Below, one piece after another: positions 33,085 to 42,118 of a DNA stretch of 64,000 nt (positions are counted from its first letter, which is position 1; each line of letters starts with the position of its first letter). Source of the stretch: Diaphorobacter sp. HDW4A. Lineage in GTDB: Bacteria > Pseudomonadota > Gammaproteobacteria > Burkholderiales > Burkholderiaceae_C. The stretch lies in contig NZ_CP049910.1 of the NCBI RefSeq assembly GCF_011305995.1, forward strand, positions 1,364,001 through 1,428,000, given 5' to 3'. Under the pieces are notes generated by a model. The model was given only the letters and a program-made list of their open reading frames with translations, searched no databases and was not told the DNA's origin. Made by a program: the position numbers and the translations under genes.

Positions 33085-34200
33085 ATGAGTGTTTCCGAGT
33101 TTGATTCGTTGGTCGCCACCGTTCTGGTGGCGGTTTTTTTCCTGTCGGCCGTGTTGGGCGCGGTCATGCGCGAGACGCGTTTCTGCACCATGGGTGCCAT
33201 CAGCGACGTCGTTTATGTGGGCGACTGGATGCGCATGCGCCAGTGGCTGGCCGCCATCGGCGTCGCGATGTGTGGCTTTGCGCTGCTGGCCCACATCGGC
33301 TGGGTGAAGCCCGCCGACACCATTTACGCAATGCGCCGCGTGCTCTGGCTGTCCTCCATCGTCGGGGGACTGATGTTCGGCATCGGCATGGTGCTGGCAT
33401 CGGGCTGCGGCGCACGCAATCTCACGCGCGTGGGTGGCGGCAGCCTCAAGTCGCTGGTGGTGCTGATCGTCATGGCGGTGGCCGCGTTCGCCACGCTCAA
33501 GGGCATCACCTCGGTACCGCGCGCGCGGTATCTGGAGAGCGTGTTTGTTGAGCTGCCGTATCTCACGCTGCTTCCGGAATGGCTGGCGGCGTCGGGCATG
33601 GCGTCGGTGGACACGCTGCGTTGGATGCTCGGCTGCGGTATTGGCGCAGTGCTGATCGTCGTCGGCTTCGGCGTCCCGCGCAGCGGGCGTGACTGGCCCG
33701 TGCTGATCGGTGGCTTGCTCGTGGGGGCTTGCGTGGCGGCGGCCTGGGCGCTGAGCGGCCATGTAGGCGAGGTGCAGGAGCATCCCGAAACGCTGGAGCA
33801 TCTCTACGCCACCACTTACACCGGCCGCATCGAGGCCTTCAGCTTCGTCGCGCCGGTGGCGCATGTGCTCGACTGGTTGCTGTTCTTCAGCGACCGGGCC
33901 AAGGTGCTCACTTGGGGCGTGGTGGCGGTGTTCGGCATGGTGTTTGGTGCGCTGGTGCAGTCGCTTGTGCGGCGCGAATTTCGCTGGCAGGGCTTTGCCG
34001 ACATGGCCGATCTGGCGCGCCATCTGGTGGGCGCGGTGCTCATGGGCATTGGCGGCGTGGTCGCCATGGGCTGCACCGTGGGGCAGGGCTTGAGCGCGAT
34101 CTCGATGTTGCAAATTGGGAGCTTCATCTCGGTGGCGGCCATCGTTGCGGGTGCGGTGATCGCCTTGCGCGCGCAGCAGTGGTGGTTGGAGCGCGGCTGA
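33085..34200 (+). CDS. YeeE/YedE-family sulfur-compound transporter
   Basis: A 371-residue polytopic membrane protein with about ten hydrophobic segments. The YeeE/YedE cysteine motifs are present: RETRFCTMGAISD near the N-terminus, LASGCGARNLTRVGGG and VAMGCTVGQGLSAIS. TsuA of this family imports thiosulfate through such cysteines. Located 55 bases behind soxB it probably moves thiosulfate or a sulfur-oxidation product across the inner membrane. There is no strong ribosome-binding site before the ATG at 33085; a start at 33049 would add 12 residues. Confidence 0.85.
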   Translation: MSVSEFDSLVATVLVAVFFLSAVLGAVMRETRFCTMGAISDVVYVGDWMRMRQWLAAIGVAMCGFALLAHIGWVKPADTIYAMRRVLWLSSIVGGLMFGIGMVLASGCGARNLTRVGGGSLKSLVVLIVMAVAAFATLKGITSVPRARYLESVFVELPYLTLLPEWLAASGMASVDTLRWMLGCGIGAVLIVVGFGVPRSGRDWPVLIGGLLVGACVAAAWALSGHVGEVQEHPETLEHLYATTYTGRIEAFSFVAPVAHVLDWLLFFSDRAKVLTWGVVAVFGMVFGALVQSLVRREFRWQGFADMADLARHLVGAVLMGIGGVVAMGCTVGQGLSAISMLQIGSFISVAAIVAGAVIALRAQQWWLERG

Positions 34201-34370
34201 CTCCCCCGGCCTATCAGGGTTTTCTTTTAGGGGCCTTTGCTTATGCGGGTTTACTTTGAGTGATCTCGCCCGGTTTGTTTTCCACAATGCGTTGCCGGTG
34301 GTTCCATCGGTCTTCGCAATGATGGGCACGCCCAGAGACTGGCGCGTGTCAGAACAAGTCGGGAGACAAA

Positions 34371-36563
34371 ATGCACGCGAGAGCAACGAAGAAGAAATCC
34401 CATGCCACGCTCCAGTGGAGCTTCACCGCATTGGCCTGCGCCACGCTGGCGGCCTGTGGCGGCAGTTCCCACCACGTGACCAATGACCTGCCGCAGGGTG
34501 TCACGGAGATCAGCAACACGCAGTACGCCGCTACGTCGGTCAGCACCGGGAGCACGGCCGCGCAGCAGGATCTGCTGACCGGCGGCATTGGCAAGACCGG
34601 CCTTGGCGGCGCGGCTCCGGCTTATGCCGATCCGGCCAACCCAACCGTGGCGGAACTGCGCCGCAATGCGCTGTTCTCGAACTACCGGGGCATTCTTGAT
34701 CCGCTGGCAAATGGCGGCTATGGCACGCTCTACGGCCCCAATGTGACCGCTGCGGGCGTGGTTACCCAGAACGAGGGGCTGATTCCCGGGCGCGAATACA
34801 TCGCTGTGCTTGACGACGGCTCGGGCCGCAAGCAGACCGTGATCGCGGTGCAGGTGCCCGACAGCTTCGATGCCAAAAATCCATGTGTGGTGATCGGCCC
34901 ATCCTCGGGCTCGCGCGGCGTGTATGGCGCCATCGGCACGGCGGGCGAATGGGGTCTCAAGAAGGGCTGCGCGGTGGCGCTCACCGATGCGGGCAAGGGC
35001 GTGGGCCTGCACAATCTGGCGGACGACACGGTCAACAAGATCGATGGCTCGCGCGCTACCAAATCGGCGGCGGGCAAGCTGAGCTTCTTCTCCGCGAATC
35101 TCACGGATGCGGCACGCGCGGCCTACAACGCCGCCTTCCCGAACCGCATCGCCATCAAGCATGCTCAGTCGCAGCAGAACCCCGAGAAGGACTGGGGCAC
35201 CGACACGCTGACCGCCGCGCGCTATGCGATCTACGTGCTCAACGCCAAGTACGGCAAGCTGGACGATCCCGTGCCCTTCACCAAGGACAACACGCTGGTG
35301 ATCGGCGGCTCGGCCTCCAATGGCGGCGCGGCCGTGCTGCGCGCTGCCGAGCAGGATGGCGATGGGCTGATTGACGGCGTGGTGGCGTCCGAGCCCATGG
35401 TCGAGATGCCGACCACCAGCGGCTACGGCATCCAGTTTGGCGAGACAGCGGTCACCGGCTATGGCAAGACGCTGGCCGACTACACCACCTACGGCAACAT
35501 CTACCAGCCTTGCGCGGCGCTCGCGCCCGATGCAGCGATCAGCGAGACCTCGATCTTCAACTACATCGCGCTCACCGCCATGACGGCGCGTGCCACCGCG
35601 CGCTGCGATGGCTTGGCCGCCAAGGGTCTGGTGAGCGGCACGACCACGGCGGAGCGTGCAGCCGATGCGCTTAACAAGCTGCGCGCCTACGGCTGGACGC
35701 GCGACAACGACCAGATGCACAACGCGCACTACGCGCTGGGCAATGGGCCCATTCTGTCGGCGATGTACACCATGGCCTATGGCCGCTTCGGCGCCGACTC
35801 CAATCTGTGCAACGCGAGCTTCGGTGCCGCGAGCGCCACTGGCGACGTCGTCGCTGCTGCGCCCGCCGCGCTGGCGGTGAGCTTTGCAACGGCCAACGGC
35901 ACATCGAACGGCACGCCCGCCACAGTGATCTACAACGACTCCGTGGGCGGCGCGAAATCGTGGGCGTTCGCGGTGTCACCATCCACTGGCGTGGCTGATC
36001 TGGGGCTCGACAACGCGCTGTGCCAGCACGCGCTGGTTTCGGGCGTCGATGCAGCGGGCGCGGCGCTCACGGCAGCGAGCGTTCCGACCAAGGCGCAGAG
36101 CGATGCGGTGCGCAGCGGCCTGACGGAAGTGCGCCACAGCGCCAACCTCAAGACCAAGCCGGTGATCATCGTCGCAGGCCGCAGCGACGCGCTGATTCCT
36201 GTGAACCACAACGCGCGCGCCTACACCGCGCTGAACCAGACGCTCGAGGGTGCCAAGTCCAACCTGCGCTACATCGAGGTGACCAATGCGCAGCACTTCG
36301 ACGCCTTCCTGCTGTTCGGCGGCTTCGACACGCGCTTCGTGCCGCTGCATCCCTACTTCAATCAGGCGATGGACGCGATGTGGAACCATCTGAAGACCAA
36401 GGCCGCACTGCCCGCCAGCCAGGTCGTGCGCACCACGCCGCGTGGCGGCACACCGGGCGCGGCCACGGCGATTACCGCAGCCAATGTGCCGGGCTTCAAG
36501 GCGACTCCGGCAGCGGCTGACCAGATCGGATTTGCGGGCACCTCCATCAAGGTACCGCAGTGA
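34371..36563 (+). CDS. D-(-)-3-hydroxybutyrate oligomer hydrolase
   Basis: A 730-residue secreted or lipid-anchored hydrolase. The N-terminus (FTALACATLAACGGSS) ends in a lipobox, LAAC. Stretches VIGPSSGSRGVYGAIGTAGEWGLKKGCAVALTDAG (in two parts) and VIGGSASNGGAAVLRA with the likely nucleophilic Ser are those of the 3HB-oligomer hydrolase family, as is the C-terminal PVIIVAGRSDALIPVNHNAR and NAQHFDAFLLF with Asp and His. It would split hydroxybutyrate oligomers released by PHB depolymerase. No pha genes are near. GGGAG precedes the ATG. Confidence 0.9.
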   Translation: MHARATKKKSHATLQWSFTALACATLAACGGSSHHVTNDLPQGVTEISNTQYAATSVSTGSTAAQQDLLTGGIGKTGLGGAAPAYADPANPTVAELRRNALFSNYRGILDPLANGGYGTLYGPNVTAAGVVTQNEGLIPGREYIAVLDDGSGRKQTVIAVQVPDSFDAKNPCVVIGPSSGSRGVYGAIGTAGEWGLKKGCAVALTDAGKGVGLHNLADDTVNKIDGSRATKSAAGKLSFFSANLTDAARAAYNAAFPNRIAIKHAQSQQNPEKDWGTDTLTAARYAIYVLNAKYGKLDDPVPFTKDNTLVIGGSASNGGAAVLRAAEQDGDGLIDGVVASEPMVEMPTTSGYGIQFGETAVTGYGKTLADYTTYGNIYQPCAALAPDAAISETSIFNYIALTAMTARATARCDGLAAKGLVSGTTTAERAADALNKLRAYGWTRDNDQMHNAHYALGNGPILSAMYTMAYGRFGADSNLCNASFGAASATGDVVAAAPAALAVSFATANGTSNGTPATVIYNDSVGGAKSWAFAVSPSTGVADLGLDNALCQHALVSGVDAAGAALTAASVPTKAQSDAVRSGLTEVRHSANLKTKPVIIVAGRSDALIPVNHNARAYTALNQTLEGAKSNLRYIEVTNAQHFDAFLLFGGFDTRFVPLHPYFNQAMDAMWNHLKTKAALPASQVVRTTPRGGTPGAATAITAANVPGFKATPAAADQIGFAGTSIKVPQ

Positions 36564-36588
36564 CAATCTGAGCCCGTGGCACACTGGA

Positions 36589-36628
36589 AACCGGCTCGCC
36601 AAAGTCTTCGGCGGCCGGTTTTTTCTTT
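36589..36628 (+). terminator. Intrinsic terminator behind the oligomer hydrolase
   Basis: AACCGGC (36589-36595) pairs with GCCGGTT (36614-36620), and CGCC (36597-36600) with GGCG (36610-36613), giving a long stem, followed by TTTTTTCTTT. The next gene starts at 36645. Confidence 0.88.
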
Positions 36629-36644
36629 GACCATCCCACAAGCC

Positions 36645-37532
36645 ATGTCTGCTGCCATCACTCCCGTTTCCCGATATGTCCCGTGTGCCGGTTACGAGCT
36701 GCACTGCATGGACTGGAGCGCTCCTGGTGTACAGGATGCGCCGGTCGTCATCGCTTGGCACGGCCTCGCGCGCACCGGGCGCGACATGGATGCGCTCGCG
36801 CAGTTCCTTGCTGGCCAGGGCTTTCGCGTGATCTGCCCCGACACCATCGGTCGGGGCTACAGCCAGTGGAGCAGGGCTCCCAAAGATGAATACTGTCTGC
36901 GCTTTTACGCCCGCGTCGCACGTGAGCTGTTGGATGCACTCGGCATTGCCCGCGCGCACTGGGTGGGCACGTCGATGGGCGGCGCCATCGGCACAGTCTG
37001 CGCGTCGGGCCTGTTCGAGCCCTCCCTGCGAGGGCGTATCGCCACGCTGGTGCTCAACGACAACGCGCCCCAGCTCGCCGAGACCGCCATCGAGCGCATT
37101 AAGGCCTATGTCGGCAAGCCGCCCGTGTTCGATTCCATGGCCGAACTCGAGAGCTTCTTCCGCACTGCGTACAAGCCCTTCGGCTGGCTCAGCGACGTCG
37201 AATGGCGCAAACTCACCGAGACCAGCACGCGCCGCCTGGACGATGGCCGCGTCACGCCGCACTACGATCCGGCCATCGTCATGCAGTTCACCGAACATAC
37301 CGACGACTACCGGATCTGGCCGCATTACGACGCGCTCGACTTGCCCGTGCTGCTGCTGCGCGGCGAGGCTTCCGATCTCGTGCTCGAGGCCACGGCGCGT
37401 GAAATGCAGACGTGCGGGCCGGGTTCCAAGGGCCTGCTGGAGTGGATTGAAGTGCCGGGCTGCGGCCACGCCCCGGCGCTCAACGTGCCAGCACAGTACG
37501 ACGCCGTGATGCGCTGCCTGCTGCGCGCCTGA
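36645..37532 (+). CDS. Alpha/beta hydrolase
   Basis: A 295-residue alpha/beta-fold hydrolase. The oxyanion region is VIAWHGLARTGRDMD, the nucleophile elbow GTSMGG (Ser near residue 109), the acid is likely in LLLRGEASDLV and the catalytic His in GCGHAPAL. PDTIGRGYSQW is a family stretch near the first loop. The substrate is unknown; similar proteins lie near PHB or ester catabolism genes. The start MSAAITPVSRYVP at 36645 is chosen because the upstream GTG at 36576 lies within the terminator hairpin zone. Confidence 0.85.
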   Translation: MSAAITPVSRYVPCAGYELHCMDWSAPGVQDAPVVIAWHGLARTGRDMDALAQFLAGQGFRVICPDTIGRGYSQWSRAPKDEYCLRFYARVARELLDALGIARAHWVGTSMGGAIGTVCASGLFEPSLRGRIATLVLNDNAPQLAETAIERIKAYVGKPPVFDSMAELESFFRTAYKPFGWLSDVEWRKLTETSTRRLDDGRVTPHYDPAIVMQFTEHTDDYRIWPHYDALDLPVLLLRGEASDLVLEATAREMQTCGPGSKGLLEWIEVPGCGHAPALNVPAQYDAVMRCLLRA

Positions 37533-37657
37533 CCACGCCATGATCAACCCCCACTGAGCAAGGACACTGGGGCGGGGCTAGCATGCCCTGCCGTCCTGCA
37601 TCATTTGCAGAACCGTCCTCAGTGTGCTTTTTCCACCCCCATCGGAGTGCCCGCAAA

Positions 37658-38656
37658 ATGGCTTGGCTGGTCGATCTCATTCGCGAATTCGGCTTTGGAA
37701 TCGTGTTCCTCAACGTGCTCATCGAACAGTTGGGCGCGCCGATCCCCGCCTATCCCGTGCTGGTGATCACCGGTGCGCTCGAAGGCGCGAGCATGGGCCG
37801 TCTCGCGATGCTGATCGTCATCGCCGTGGTTGCCGCGCTGATCGCCGACGTGATCTGGTACCGCGCGGGCAAAGTCTACGGCGGCGCGGTGCTTGGGCGC
37901 ATCTGCCGCATCTCGCTCTCACCCGATGCCTGCATCCGCCAGACCGAATCGGTCTATGGCCGCTGGGGCCCCAAGTCACTGTTGATCGCCAAATTCGTGC
38001 CGGGCTTCGCCTCGATCGCCAGTGCGCTGGCCGGAACCGTGGGCACGCCGCTCTCGACCTTTGTGCTGTTCGACACGCTGGGTGCGCTCATCTGGGTGGG
38101 CTCGGCCGTATTCCTCGGGTCGTTGTTCAGCAGCACGGTACAGGACCTGCTCGACGTGCTCTCCGCGCTTGGCAAATGGGGCCTGTTGCTGGTGCTGTTC
38201 GTATTCGTGGTTTTTTTGCTGCGTAAATGGTGGCAGCGCACACGTACTCTTCGCTCGCTGAAGATGCCGCGCCTGTCGGTGCACGAACTCGCTGGCATGA
38301 ACGCACACGGCGTTTTCCCCACGGTGATCGACGTGCGCGATGTTTCGCAATACCAGCGTGGGCGCATTCCACGCGCGCAGTCCTGGAAGTCGATTTCCAG
38401 ACAGTCCAGCCTGCCCCACGAACCACTGATGCCGCAGGAGCAGCACGCCCATGGGCTCGTGGTGTATTGCGATTGCCCGCACGAAATCTCGGCTGCGCGC
38501 CTCGCCAAGCAACTGCAGCGTGCCGGATTCACCAATGTGCGACCTCTGGTGGGTGGGCTGGAGGCTTGGCGGGCTGCAGGGTTCGAGGTGGAGGCTGATG
38601 CGGCGGTGAACGAACCTGGCAACGCCGTTGAATCACAAGGCCCGTTGATTCCCTGA
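37658..38656 (+). CDS. DedA-family membrane protein fused to a rhodanese domain
   Basis: A 332-residue two-domain protein. Residues 1-205 form a DedA/VTT membrane domain (GAPIPAYPVLVITGAL, WYRAGK, FVPGFASIASALAGT). After a basic linker (RKWWQRTRTLRS) comes a rhodanese domain at about 215-312 (VIDVRDVSQYQRGRIPRAQ), with Cys271 and Cys273 in the loop VVYCDCPHEISA. DedA proteins include undecaprenyl-phosphate and phospholipid translocases; the rhodanese would face the cytoplasm and could handle sulfane sulfur. Location between two sulfur gene clusters fits that. A long C-terminal tail follows. Confidence 0.9.
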   Translation: MAWLVDLIREFGFGIVFLNVLIEQLGAPIPAYPVLVITGALEGASMGRLAMLIVIAVVAALIADVIWYRAGKVYGGAVLGRICRISLSPDACIRQTESVYGRWGPKSLLIAKFVPGFASIASALAGTVGTPLSTFVLFDTLGALIWVGSAVFLGSLFSSTVQDLLDVLSALGKWGLLLVLFVFVVFLLRKWWQRTRTLRSLKMPRLSVHELAGMNAHGVFPTVIDVRDVSQYQRGRIPRAQSWKSISRQSSLPHEPLMPQEQHAHGLVVYCDCPHEISAARLAKQLQRAGFTNVRPLVGGLEAWRAAGFEVEADAAVNEPGNAVESQGPLIP

Positions 38657-38696
38657 CGAGGCGCGCTGGACGCGACGACTCCCAACAGAACAAAGC

Positions 38697-38723
38697 AAAC
38701 AGCCACCGCGAGGGTGGCTGTTT
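38697..38723. terminator. Bidirectional terminator between convergent genes
   Basis: AAACAGCCACC (38697-38707) and GGTGGCTGTTT (38713-38723) are perfect 11-base arms with a GCGAG loop. The flanking A- and T-runs are short, but it sits exactly between the convergent DedA-rhodanese and SYLF genes. Confidence 0.82.
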
Positions 38724-38771
38724 GAGGTATCCGCGAAGCTCGGCAAAAACGCTTGGCGGAGTTCGACCGGT

Positions 38772-39359
38772 TTACTCGACCACGCGTGAGATCTTCGAGC
38801 CGTTGAGCGATACGCCAGCTTCGAGGCCCACATTGGTCAACACATAGCTCACCACGGGTTCTTGGGCAGTTTGGGTGTCGATGGAGGAGTTGGCTCCCAC
38901 GCGGCCCACGGTCACCTGGGCGTCGGCACCGGCGGTCCAGCCGTTGCTTGCCTTGAACTTGGCGAGCGCTTCATCCGTGTTGAACACATAGATCACAGCT
39001 TTGGATTGACCGCCGATCTGCCAGCCGATGGATGCGCCGGTGGTGCTGTAGAACGCGGTGTTTTTGCCATGCTCACGCAGCACGCCGCGACCATGTTCCA
39101 CACCCACCACGAAGCTGCCGCCCACCACCGACGGGAAAATCAGCACGCCCTTGGCTTTGGACACCACATCCTTGGAGCCGGGGGCGGTGGAGTACAGGCG
39201 CTCGAGGGCTGCGTTGGCACGGGTGTTGATGGTGGTGCTGTCCATACGCGGTGCGGCAGCGGTGGTGGTGTTCGTGGTGGTACATGCCACCATCGACATG
39301 CTGCCCACGGCCACTGCGGCAGCCATCACAACGGTACGCAGAGAAACAATATTACGCAT
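38772..39359 (-). CDS. SYLF/YSC84-domain lipoprotein
   Basis: A 195-residue exported protein. MRNIVSLRTVVMAAAVAVGS is followed by a lipobox, SMVAC (Cys near residue 26), and a Thr-rich linker. The SYLF domain is shown by AKGVLIFPSVVGGSFVVGVEHGRGVL, IGWQIGGQSKAVIYVF and the C-terminal LTNVGLEAGVSLNGSKISRV. Such proteins are common betaproteobacterial lipid-binding lipoproteins of unknown role. GGAAGGA precedes the ATG at 39359. A strong stem-loop lies in its leader. Confidence 0.88.
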   Translation of the reverse strand: MRNIVSLRTVVMAAAVAVGSMSMVACTTTNTTTAAAPRMDSTTINTRANAALERLYSTAPGSKDVVSKAKGVLIFPSVVGGSFVVGVEHGRGVLREHGKNTAFYSTTGASIGWQIGGQSKAVIYVFNTDEALAKFKASNGWTAGADAQVTVGRVGANSSIDTQTAQEPVVSYVLTNVGLEAGVSLNGSKISRVVE

Positions 39360-39389
39360 CACAGTCCTTCCTTTCAATTCTCTTGAGGG

Positions 39390-39422
39390 ATGCGGCTTCG
39401 CCAAAGTCGGGCGAAGCCGCAT
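39390..39422. other. Long perfect stem-loop upstream of the SYLF gene
   Basis: ATGCGGCTTCGCC (39390-39402) and GGCGAAGCCGCAT (39410-39422) are 13-base perfect arms around a 7-base loop. No T-run follows directly on either strand. It may be a leader structure of the SYLF mRNA, 31 bases before its ATG, or a terminator of the operon ending at 39636. The remaining intergenic bases 39423-39635 show no gene. Confidence 0.5.
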
Positions 39423-39635
39423 GTCCTTATTTTCGGAGCAACGCGCTGAGCGCGGTAGAGGCAGTCGACAACGTTGCTGCCCAAATCAGGATGGGGCAAT
39501 GCTATTGCTTGTTGGCTCTTTTGTGCTGGACATCACACTACTATGCGCGCTCGGCCTACAAAACGGTGTTGTGGCTCGAATGCACCTGAGATGCAAGTGC
39601 TGATGCCGCTTTTTGAATGGAATGTGTGCGCATGC

Positions 39636-39809
39636 TCACTTTCCTGTAGGCATGGAGCAGTGACCGCCTTGTGCGGCTTGACCGGATCCCGCAGCGATCA
39701 GGGGGGCTTCGAAGCGCAGATCGACCTTGGGCGAGGCCCAGTAGTCCCAAGTCAGAAAAGCAAGCAGGGCCAGCCAGAAGAGGGTGCGGAGGGTGCTTTT
39801 TTGTGTCAT
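39636..39809 (-). CDS. Small single-span membrane protein behind YeeE/YedE
   Basis: A 57-residue protein, MTQKSTLRTLFWLALLAFLT at its start, with one hydrophobic helix (residues 9-25) and a short polar tail ending GGHCSMPTGK. The ATG at 39809 has a GGGAGA upstream (minus-strand sense) and lies 22 bases after the transporter stop, so it is probably co-translated with it. I do not recognise a family. It could be an accessory subunit of the YeeE/YedE transporter or of the rhodanese system; its single Cys near the C-terminus is notable. Confidence 0.65.
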   Translation of the reverse strand: MTQKSTLRTLFWLALLAFLTWDYWASPKVDLRFEAPLIAAGSGQAAQGGHCSMPTGK

Positions 39810-39831
39810 GTTCGAGTTCTCCCGTGCGTGC

Positions 39832-40995
39832 TCACATGCCGAAGTGCCTGCGAATGCGCAGACCGAAAATCGTGCCTGCAAACGCAAGTGGCACCCAGAT
39901 CCAGCCGTGGATGCTGCCGGTGGAGATACCTGAGAACATGGCACCCACATTGCATCCAAAGGCCAGGCGCGAGCTGTAGCCAAGGATCAGACCTGCGACG
40001 AGCGCGACGACCCATTGCGTGCCGGTGAGCGGCTTGGCGGATGCAGGCTTGGCAGCGGCGACCCAGAGTGCGCCTCCGAGGATGCCGATGTTGGTGATGC
40101 TGGTGACATCGAGAAGCACGGTCTCGTGCAGGCGCGCGGCGTTGCCGGGTTGGCTCCAGAACCAGTTCTGCGAGAGATCAATGGCGTTGGTGGCATTGGC
40201 TACTTTTGCGGCCCACAGGCCAAAGCCGTAGACCACGCCCCAAGGTTGGCCCGCGATGACCAGATTCAAGGTGGCGAGCACCGCGAGCAGCACCGCGCCG
40301 ATCAGCCAGCGACGCGAGAGCAGCGGCTTGGCCGGGCGCTGCAACCTGGCATTGGCGCCGCGCGTGTAGAGCGCCACGCCGATGGCGAGCGCGGCAAGTG
40401 CGACCAGCGTGGCCGCAAGCGCGTATTGCCAACCCCAGGTCGTCACGAGGCCGACGGGCGGCAGCGCGCCGAGATCGAGCCACCAGCCGAGACTCAGGCT
40501 GCCCAGAAAGCTGCCGATGGCGAACATCGGGAGGATGGCGGTGTTCATCGGAAAACCCATGCCCGCCTTGTAAAGCGTACCGCTGCCGCAGCCATCCGCG
40601 ATCTGCATGCACATGCCGAAGACGAAGGCACCCACCAGCAGACTGATGCTGGGAGGGCCAAGCGCGGCGGTCAGTTCGGGGAAGTGCCCCAGCAATGGCA
40701 TGGCCATGGCGGCCGCGAGTGCGAGCAGCAGCAGTTGGCCGAAAACGCCGCTGGCATCCTTCTCTTCGATGAGCATGCGCCACCCGGTGGTGAAGCCAAA
40801 GCGCTTGCCTGCGAGCACCGCACCGAGACCAAGGCCGACCGCAAACAGCGCTGCCTGGCGCACCGAGACGGTCCAGAGCAGCCAGCCGAAGAAGACGAGA
40901 AAGACGATGGCCAGCGGCAGGCGCTTGGCACCACTGGTGGTGGGGGATGCGCTGGTGGCTGCGCCATGCGTGGCCGTTGTGGTGGCTGTGCTCAT
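39832..40995 (-). CDS. YeeE/YedE-family transporter, thiosulfate/sulfur uptake
   Basis: A 387-residue polytopic protein with about nine to ten hydrophobic segments after a Ser/Thr/Ala-rich N-terminal tail. The two cysteine motifs, QIADGCGSGTLYKAG and RLAFGCNVGAMFSGIS, are those of the YeeE/TsuA family, which conducts thiosulfate through cysteine relays. It follows the rhodanese gene by 52 bases and precedes the small membrane gene by 22, so the three form an operon for sulfur uptake and transfer. It is not a close copy of the YeeE/YedE gene at 33085. The ATG at 40995 is taken as start. Confidence 0.87.
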   Translation of the reverse strand: MSTATTTATHGAATSASPTTSGAKRLPLAIVFLVFFGWLLWTVSVRQAALFAVGLGLGAVLAGKRFGFTTGWRMLIEEKDASGVFGQLLLLALAAAMAMPLLGHFPELTAALGPPSISLLVGAFVFGMCMQIADGCGSGTLYKAGMGFPMNTAILPMFAIGSFLGSLSLGWWLDLGALPPVGLVTTWGWQYALAATLVALAALAIGVALYTRGANARLQRPAKPLLSRRWLIGAVLLAVLATLNLVIAGQPWGVVYGFGLWAAKVANATNAIDLSQNWFWSQPGNAARLHETVLLDVTSITNIGILGGALWVAAAKPASAKPLTGTQWVVALVAGLILGYSSRLAFGCNVGAMFSGISTGSIHGWIWVPLAFAGTIFGLRIRRHFGM

Positions 40996-41047
40996 GCTGA
41001 GTTCTTGTGTGTAGTGATGTTTGTGCGAAGGAAGCAAAGTCGCTCCA

Positions 41048-41989
41048 TCACTTGAACGTGCGCTTCCACCATTGCTGTGCGTCGTAGGCCAGCGATTCGG
41101 CGCGCGTGGGCTGGTTGGCCATCTGGGGCGCATCCGTGGACTGGGTCCAGTCCACCATGGAGCCGGCGTAGAGCTTCACGCTGGGCAAGCCAGCGACTTC
41201 CGACAGACCGAACCAGTCGGTCGCAGCCCAGTGGCCGGTGTTGCAGAAGGCGACCATGTCCTTGCCGCTCTCGCGCTTGATCTTCGCGGCGATCTGCTGG
41301 GCCTTTTCGGTGTTCACAAATTGGGACGTGCCGGGCTCGAACCATTGGTTGAAGTCGAGTTGCTGCGCGCCCGGCAGGGTGCCCGAGAGCTTGGCGGCCG
41401 GGGCGCGTGTCTTGCCTTGGTAGAACGCATCGGGCCGCGAGTCGACCAGCGCCGCGTTGCTCAGATCGAGATGCTGGCGTACATCGGCACGTGTGGCGAG
41501 CCATTGGGCATCGAAGGTGGGTGCATAGTTGCTTGGCGTGATCTTGGCGATGTCACGGGTGGTCTGTGCACCCGCCGCTTCCCACGCCTTCATGCCGCCG
41601 TTGGCGACCGACAGCTCTTTCAGACCCAGACTCTTGAGCGTCCAGTACACGCGCGCCATCGCGCCGAAGTCGGTGGCGTCAGCGCCGTTCGAGATCACCA
41701 CCGCATGCGTCTGCGGTGTGAGGCCGAGCGATTGCACGAGCTTGACCAGCTTCTCCTGATCGGGCAACTCGCCCGGGTTGGTGGCCGGGCCGCGCCACTT
41801 GCCATAGGGCGCATTCACGGCACCAGCGATATGGCCGAGCTCGAAGCTTTTGGGGTCGCGAATATCGATCACGCGCACTGCAGGTTGCTGCAGCAACGGC
41901 TGCAATTCCTGCGGCGTGAGAAGAGGCTGGGCGGACCACGCCAACTGGGTTGCAGTCAACGTTGCCGCAAAGGCGAGGAGAGCTTTCAT
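41048..41989 (-). CDS. Periplasmic tandem-domain rhodanese (sulfurtransferase)
   Basis: A 313-residue exported sulfurtransferase. MKALLAFAATLTATQLAWSA is the signal peptide. Two rhodanese domains follow: the first (about 25-140, VIDIRDPKSFELGHIAGA) has no cysteine in its loop (VVISNGADA) and is inactive, while the second carries Cys249 in VAFCNTGHWAATDW. This is the usual plan of thiosulfate sulfurtransferases. It is first in the operon with the YeeE/YedE transporter, so it probably passes sulfane sulfur in the periplasm to or from the transporter. A GGAAG precedes the ATG at 41989. Confidence 0.9.
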   Translation of the reverse strand: MKALLAFAATLTATQLAWSAQPLLTPQELQPLLQQPAVRVIDIRDPKSFELGHIAGAVNAPYGKWRGPATNPGELPDQEKLVKLVQSLGLTPQTHAVVISNGADATDFGAMARVYWTLKSLGLKELSVANGGMKAWEAAGAQTTRDIAKITPSNYAPTFDAQWLATRADVRQHLDLSNAALVDSRPDAFYQGKTRAPAAKLSGTLPGAQQLDFNQWFEPGTSQFVNTEKAQQIAAKIKRESGKDMVAFCNTGHWAATDWFGLSEVAGLPSVKLYAGSMVDWTQSTDAPQMANQPTRAESLAYDAQQWWKRTFK

Positions 41990-42118
41990 GTCATGCTTCC
42001 GTGGTCGGTTCGATGCGGAGGGACCGTGCACGACACCGGAACAACCTGTGTGGCCGATCTCCAGATATATCGCCATTGTCTTATTTATGTTTTTTGAATT
42101 CAACAACGAAAAAGCAGT

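Noticed and set aside
34251..35729. A 492-codon minus-strand frame
   Set aside because: It lies antisense to the 3-hydroxybutyrate oligomer hydrolase and shows low-complexity Arg/Gly/Ala composition only.
38697..38723. Long inverted repeat as a possible transposon end
   Set aside because: Its place between convergent genes, small loop and lack of a transposase make a bidirectional terminator far more likely.
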